NCBI GenBank assembly: GCA_017116025.1
Contig: JAFITR010000077.1
Location: 1 to 7,227, forward strand
Direction of reading: 5' to 3'
DNA: 7,227 nt
Source: Simkania negevensis
GTDB lineage: Bacteria; Chlamydiota; Chlamydiia; Chlamydiales; JAFITR01
This document shows positions 6,239 to 7,227 of the stretch, one piece after another (positions within the stretch are counted from its first letter, which is position 1; each line of letters opens with the position of its first letter). The notes under the pieces were generated by a model. It was not told where the DNA came from. It made no database searches and saw nothing but the letters and a program-made list of their open reading frames with translations. The position numbers were made by a program, and so were the translations under genes.

Positions 6239-7164
6239 AAGAGAAGTTTGTAAAGGGGCCAGGAGTTTTACGTCTTGCACATCTTTCAGACATTCACTTT
6301 GGCCATATTACCTTGTCTCCTTCACAATTTCTTTCCAAACGCTGGCTGGGCAATCTCAACCTGCTGCTGCACAGAAGATATATCTACCAGTATGACGCAG
6401 TCTATCAACTCCCTCTGCTTCTGCGTGAATATGATGTCGACCTCGTTTGTATTAGTGGAGATCTGACAACAACAGCGCTGGAACAGGAATACTCTATCGC
6501 TGCAGAATTTGTACGGATGCTCGAGGCCGAAGGCATGACTGTACTACTTATCCCAGGTAACCATGACCACTACACAAGAGAGGCGTTTAAGAGCAAACTA
6601 TTTTACCAGTATTTTCACATTCCTCAGAATAAAATAGATGCCTCTCTGCCTCACTATAGCTTGAAAGAAGATAGGATCTGTTGTACACAGCTCAACGAAA
6701 TTTGGTGGTGGATAGGGCTCGACACCACCCTCTCGACACCACTTCTTTCCGCTTTTGGCTTGTTTTCCGATGAGTTAGCAGAACGGCTTCATGCCGTTCT
6801 AGAGGCTATTCCTGATCAAGCACATGTCGTCGTAGCAAATCACTATCCGATCATCTCACATGCTCCTAAAAGCAGGCAGCTACGCAACAGTGAGAAGCTT
6901 GAGAAAGTTCTCCTTGAACATCCGCAAGTGAAAATCTATCTGCATGGACACGAACATCAACATCGCATTATTGATTGCCGCAATCAACATCGCTTCTATC
7001 AACTCAACAGCGGAAGCTGCTCACATGATACGCAAGGGGCGTTCCATCTTGTTGATCTTATGCCGCATCAGTGCCGTGCTCTTGTATTCCGATGGAAAAA
7101 GCTGTCAGAAAACGAGTCTAAAGAGTGGATGCCATTCCATCAAGTAGACCTGCCGTGGAGATAG
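6235..7164 (+). CDS. Calcineurin-like metallophosphoesterase
   Basis: This is a binuclear-metal phosphoesterase of 309 residues. All five family blocks are present in order: D19-x-H21 (SDIHFG), G75-D76 (SGDLT), G108-N-H-D111 (PGNHD), H203 (ANHYP) and G238-H-E-H241 (LHGHEHQH). No signal peptide or membrane segment is seen, so it should act in the cytosol. The overall form resembles CpdA/Icc-type phosphodiesterases, but the substrate cannot be read from the motifs: cyclic nucleotides, nucleotide-sugar lipids (as for the LpxG-type UDP-diacylglucosamine hydrolase of chlamydiae) or other phosphoesters are all possible. The ATG overlaps the SDR stop codon in ATGA, with AAGGA 9 bases upstream, so translation is probably coupled. 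Co-occurrence with a c-di-AMP phosphodiesterase hints at a nucleotide substrate, but this is inference. Confidence 0.9.
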   Translation: MKEKFVKGPGVLRLAHLSDIHFGHITLSPSQFLSKRWLGNLNLLLHRRYIYQYDAVYQLPLLLREYDVDLVCISGDLTTTALEQEYSIAAEFVRMLEAEGMTVLLIPGNHDHYTREAFKSKLFYQYFHIPQNKIDASLPHYSLKEDRICCTQLNEIWWWIGLDTTLSTPLLSAFGLFSDELAERLHAVLEAIPDQAHVVVANHYPIISHAPKSRQLRNSEKLEKVLLEHPQVKIYLHGHEHQHRIIDCRNQHRFYQLNSGSCSHDTQGAFHLVDLMPHQCRALVFRWKKLSENESKEWMPFHQVDLPWR

Positions 7165-7189
7165 CAGAGAGGTTCCTGCTGGAATTTTT
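7163..7189 (+). terminator. Weak candidate terminator of the three-gene operon
   Basis: GGTTCC (7171-7176) can pair with GGAATT (7181-7186) around a TGCT loop, using two G-U pairs, followed by TTT at 7187-7189. An alternative stem is AGCAG (7163-7167) with CTGCT (7176-7180). Both stems are short, so this is a tentative call. Confidence 0.3.
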
Positions 7190-7227
7190 ACCACAGAGAA
7201 CGGCGTTGTTGCACTATTACCACAGAG
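7188..7227 (+). repeat. Direct repeat TTACCACAGAG, 29-base period, cut by the window end
   Basis: TTACCACAGAG occurs at 7188-7198 and again at 7217-7227. The 18 bases between the copies contain GGCGTTGTTGCAC. The second copy ends with the window, so the number of units is unknown. ACCACAGAG strings are common in widespread intergenic repeat families of many bacteria (from memory). Two copies are not enough to call a CRISPR array. Confidence 0.5.

Noticed and set aside
7188..7227. Possible CRISPR array from the 11-base repeats 29 bases apart
   Set aside because: The repeat is too short, the intervening 18 bases are too short for a spacer, there are only two units, and no cas gene is near.

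Overview
The window holds six protein-coding genes on both strands, with three short non-coding stretches between the gene groups. It reads as one piece of a bacterial chromosome of moderate GC content. The species cannot be fixed from the sequence alone. A type II NADH dehydrogenase, a membrane HD-type c-di-AMP phosphodiesterase and tightly overlapping gene starts would fit an environmental chlamydia-like bacterium, but this is a low-confidence inference and other phyla carry the same families.

Layout. Bases 1-236 are non-coding, with weak hairpins and a possible promoter. Bases 237-1031 (+) encode an acidic orphan protein of 264 residues whose C-terminal half looks like two diverged copies of a helical unit. 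A short convergent gap (1032-1145) follows; it carries a repeat related to one at 3115-3159. Two genes lie on the minus strand: ndh (1652-2992, type II NADH:quinone oxidoreductase), followed directly by a small gene of unknown function (1146-1649) whose ribosome binding site overlaps the ndh stop codon. Divergent from ndh, three plus-strand genes form an overlapping operon: a PgpH/YqfF-type 7TM-HD phosphodiesterase (3247-5427), a classical short-chain dehydrogenase (5414-6238) and a calcineurin-like metallophosphoesterase (6235-7164).

The most notable non-coding object is in the divergent ndh/pgpH intergenic region. An 88-bp segment (3082-3169) has 14-bp terminal inverted repeats matching at 13 of 14 positions, and it is bounded exactly by a perfect 9-bp direct duplication (TAAATCTGT). 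This is the structure of a miniature inverted-repeat transposable element (MITE) with its target-site duplication. Its interior shares 34 of 45 bases with a sequence at the 3' end of the small gene at 1146-1649. It lies where it could affect transcription of both flanking operons.

Functionally, the plus-strand operon links breakdown of a cyclic dinucleotide to a probable oxidoreductase and a second metal-dependent phosphoesterase, while the minus-strand pair belongs to respiration. No tRNA, rRNA, CRISPR array or complete insertion sequence was seen.
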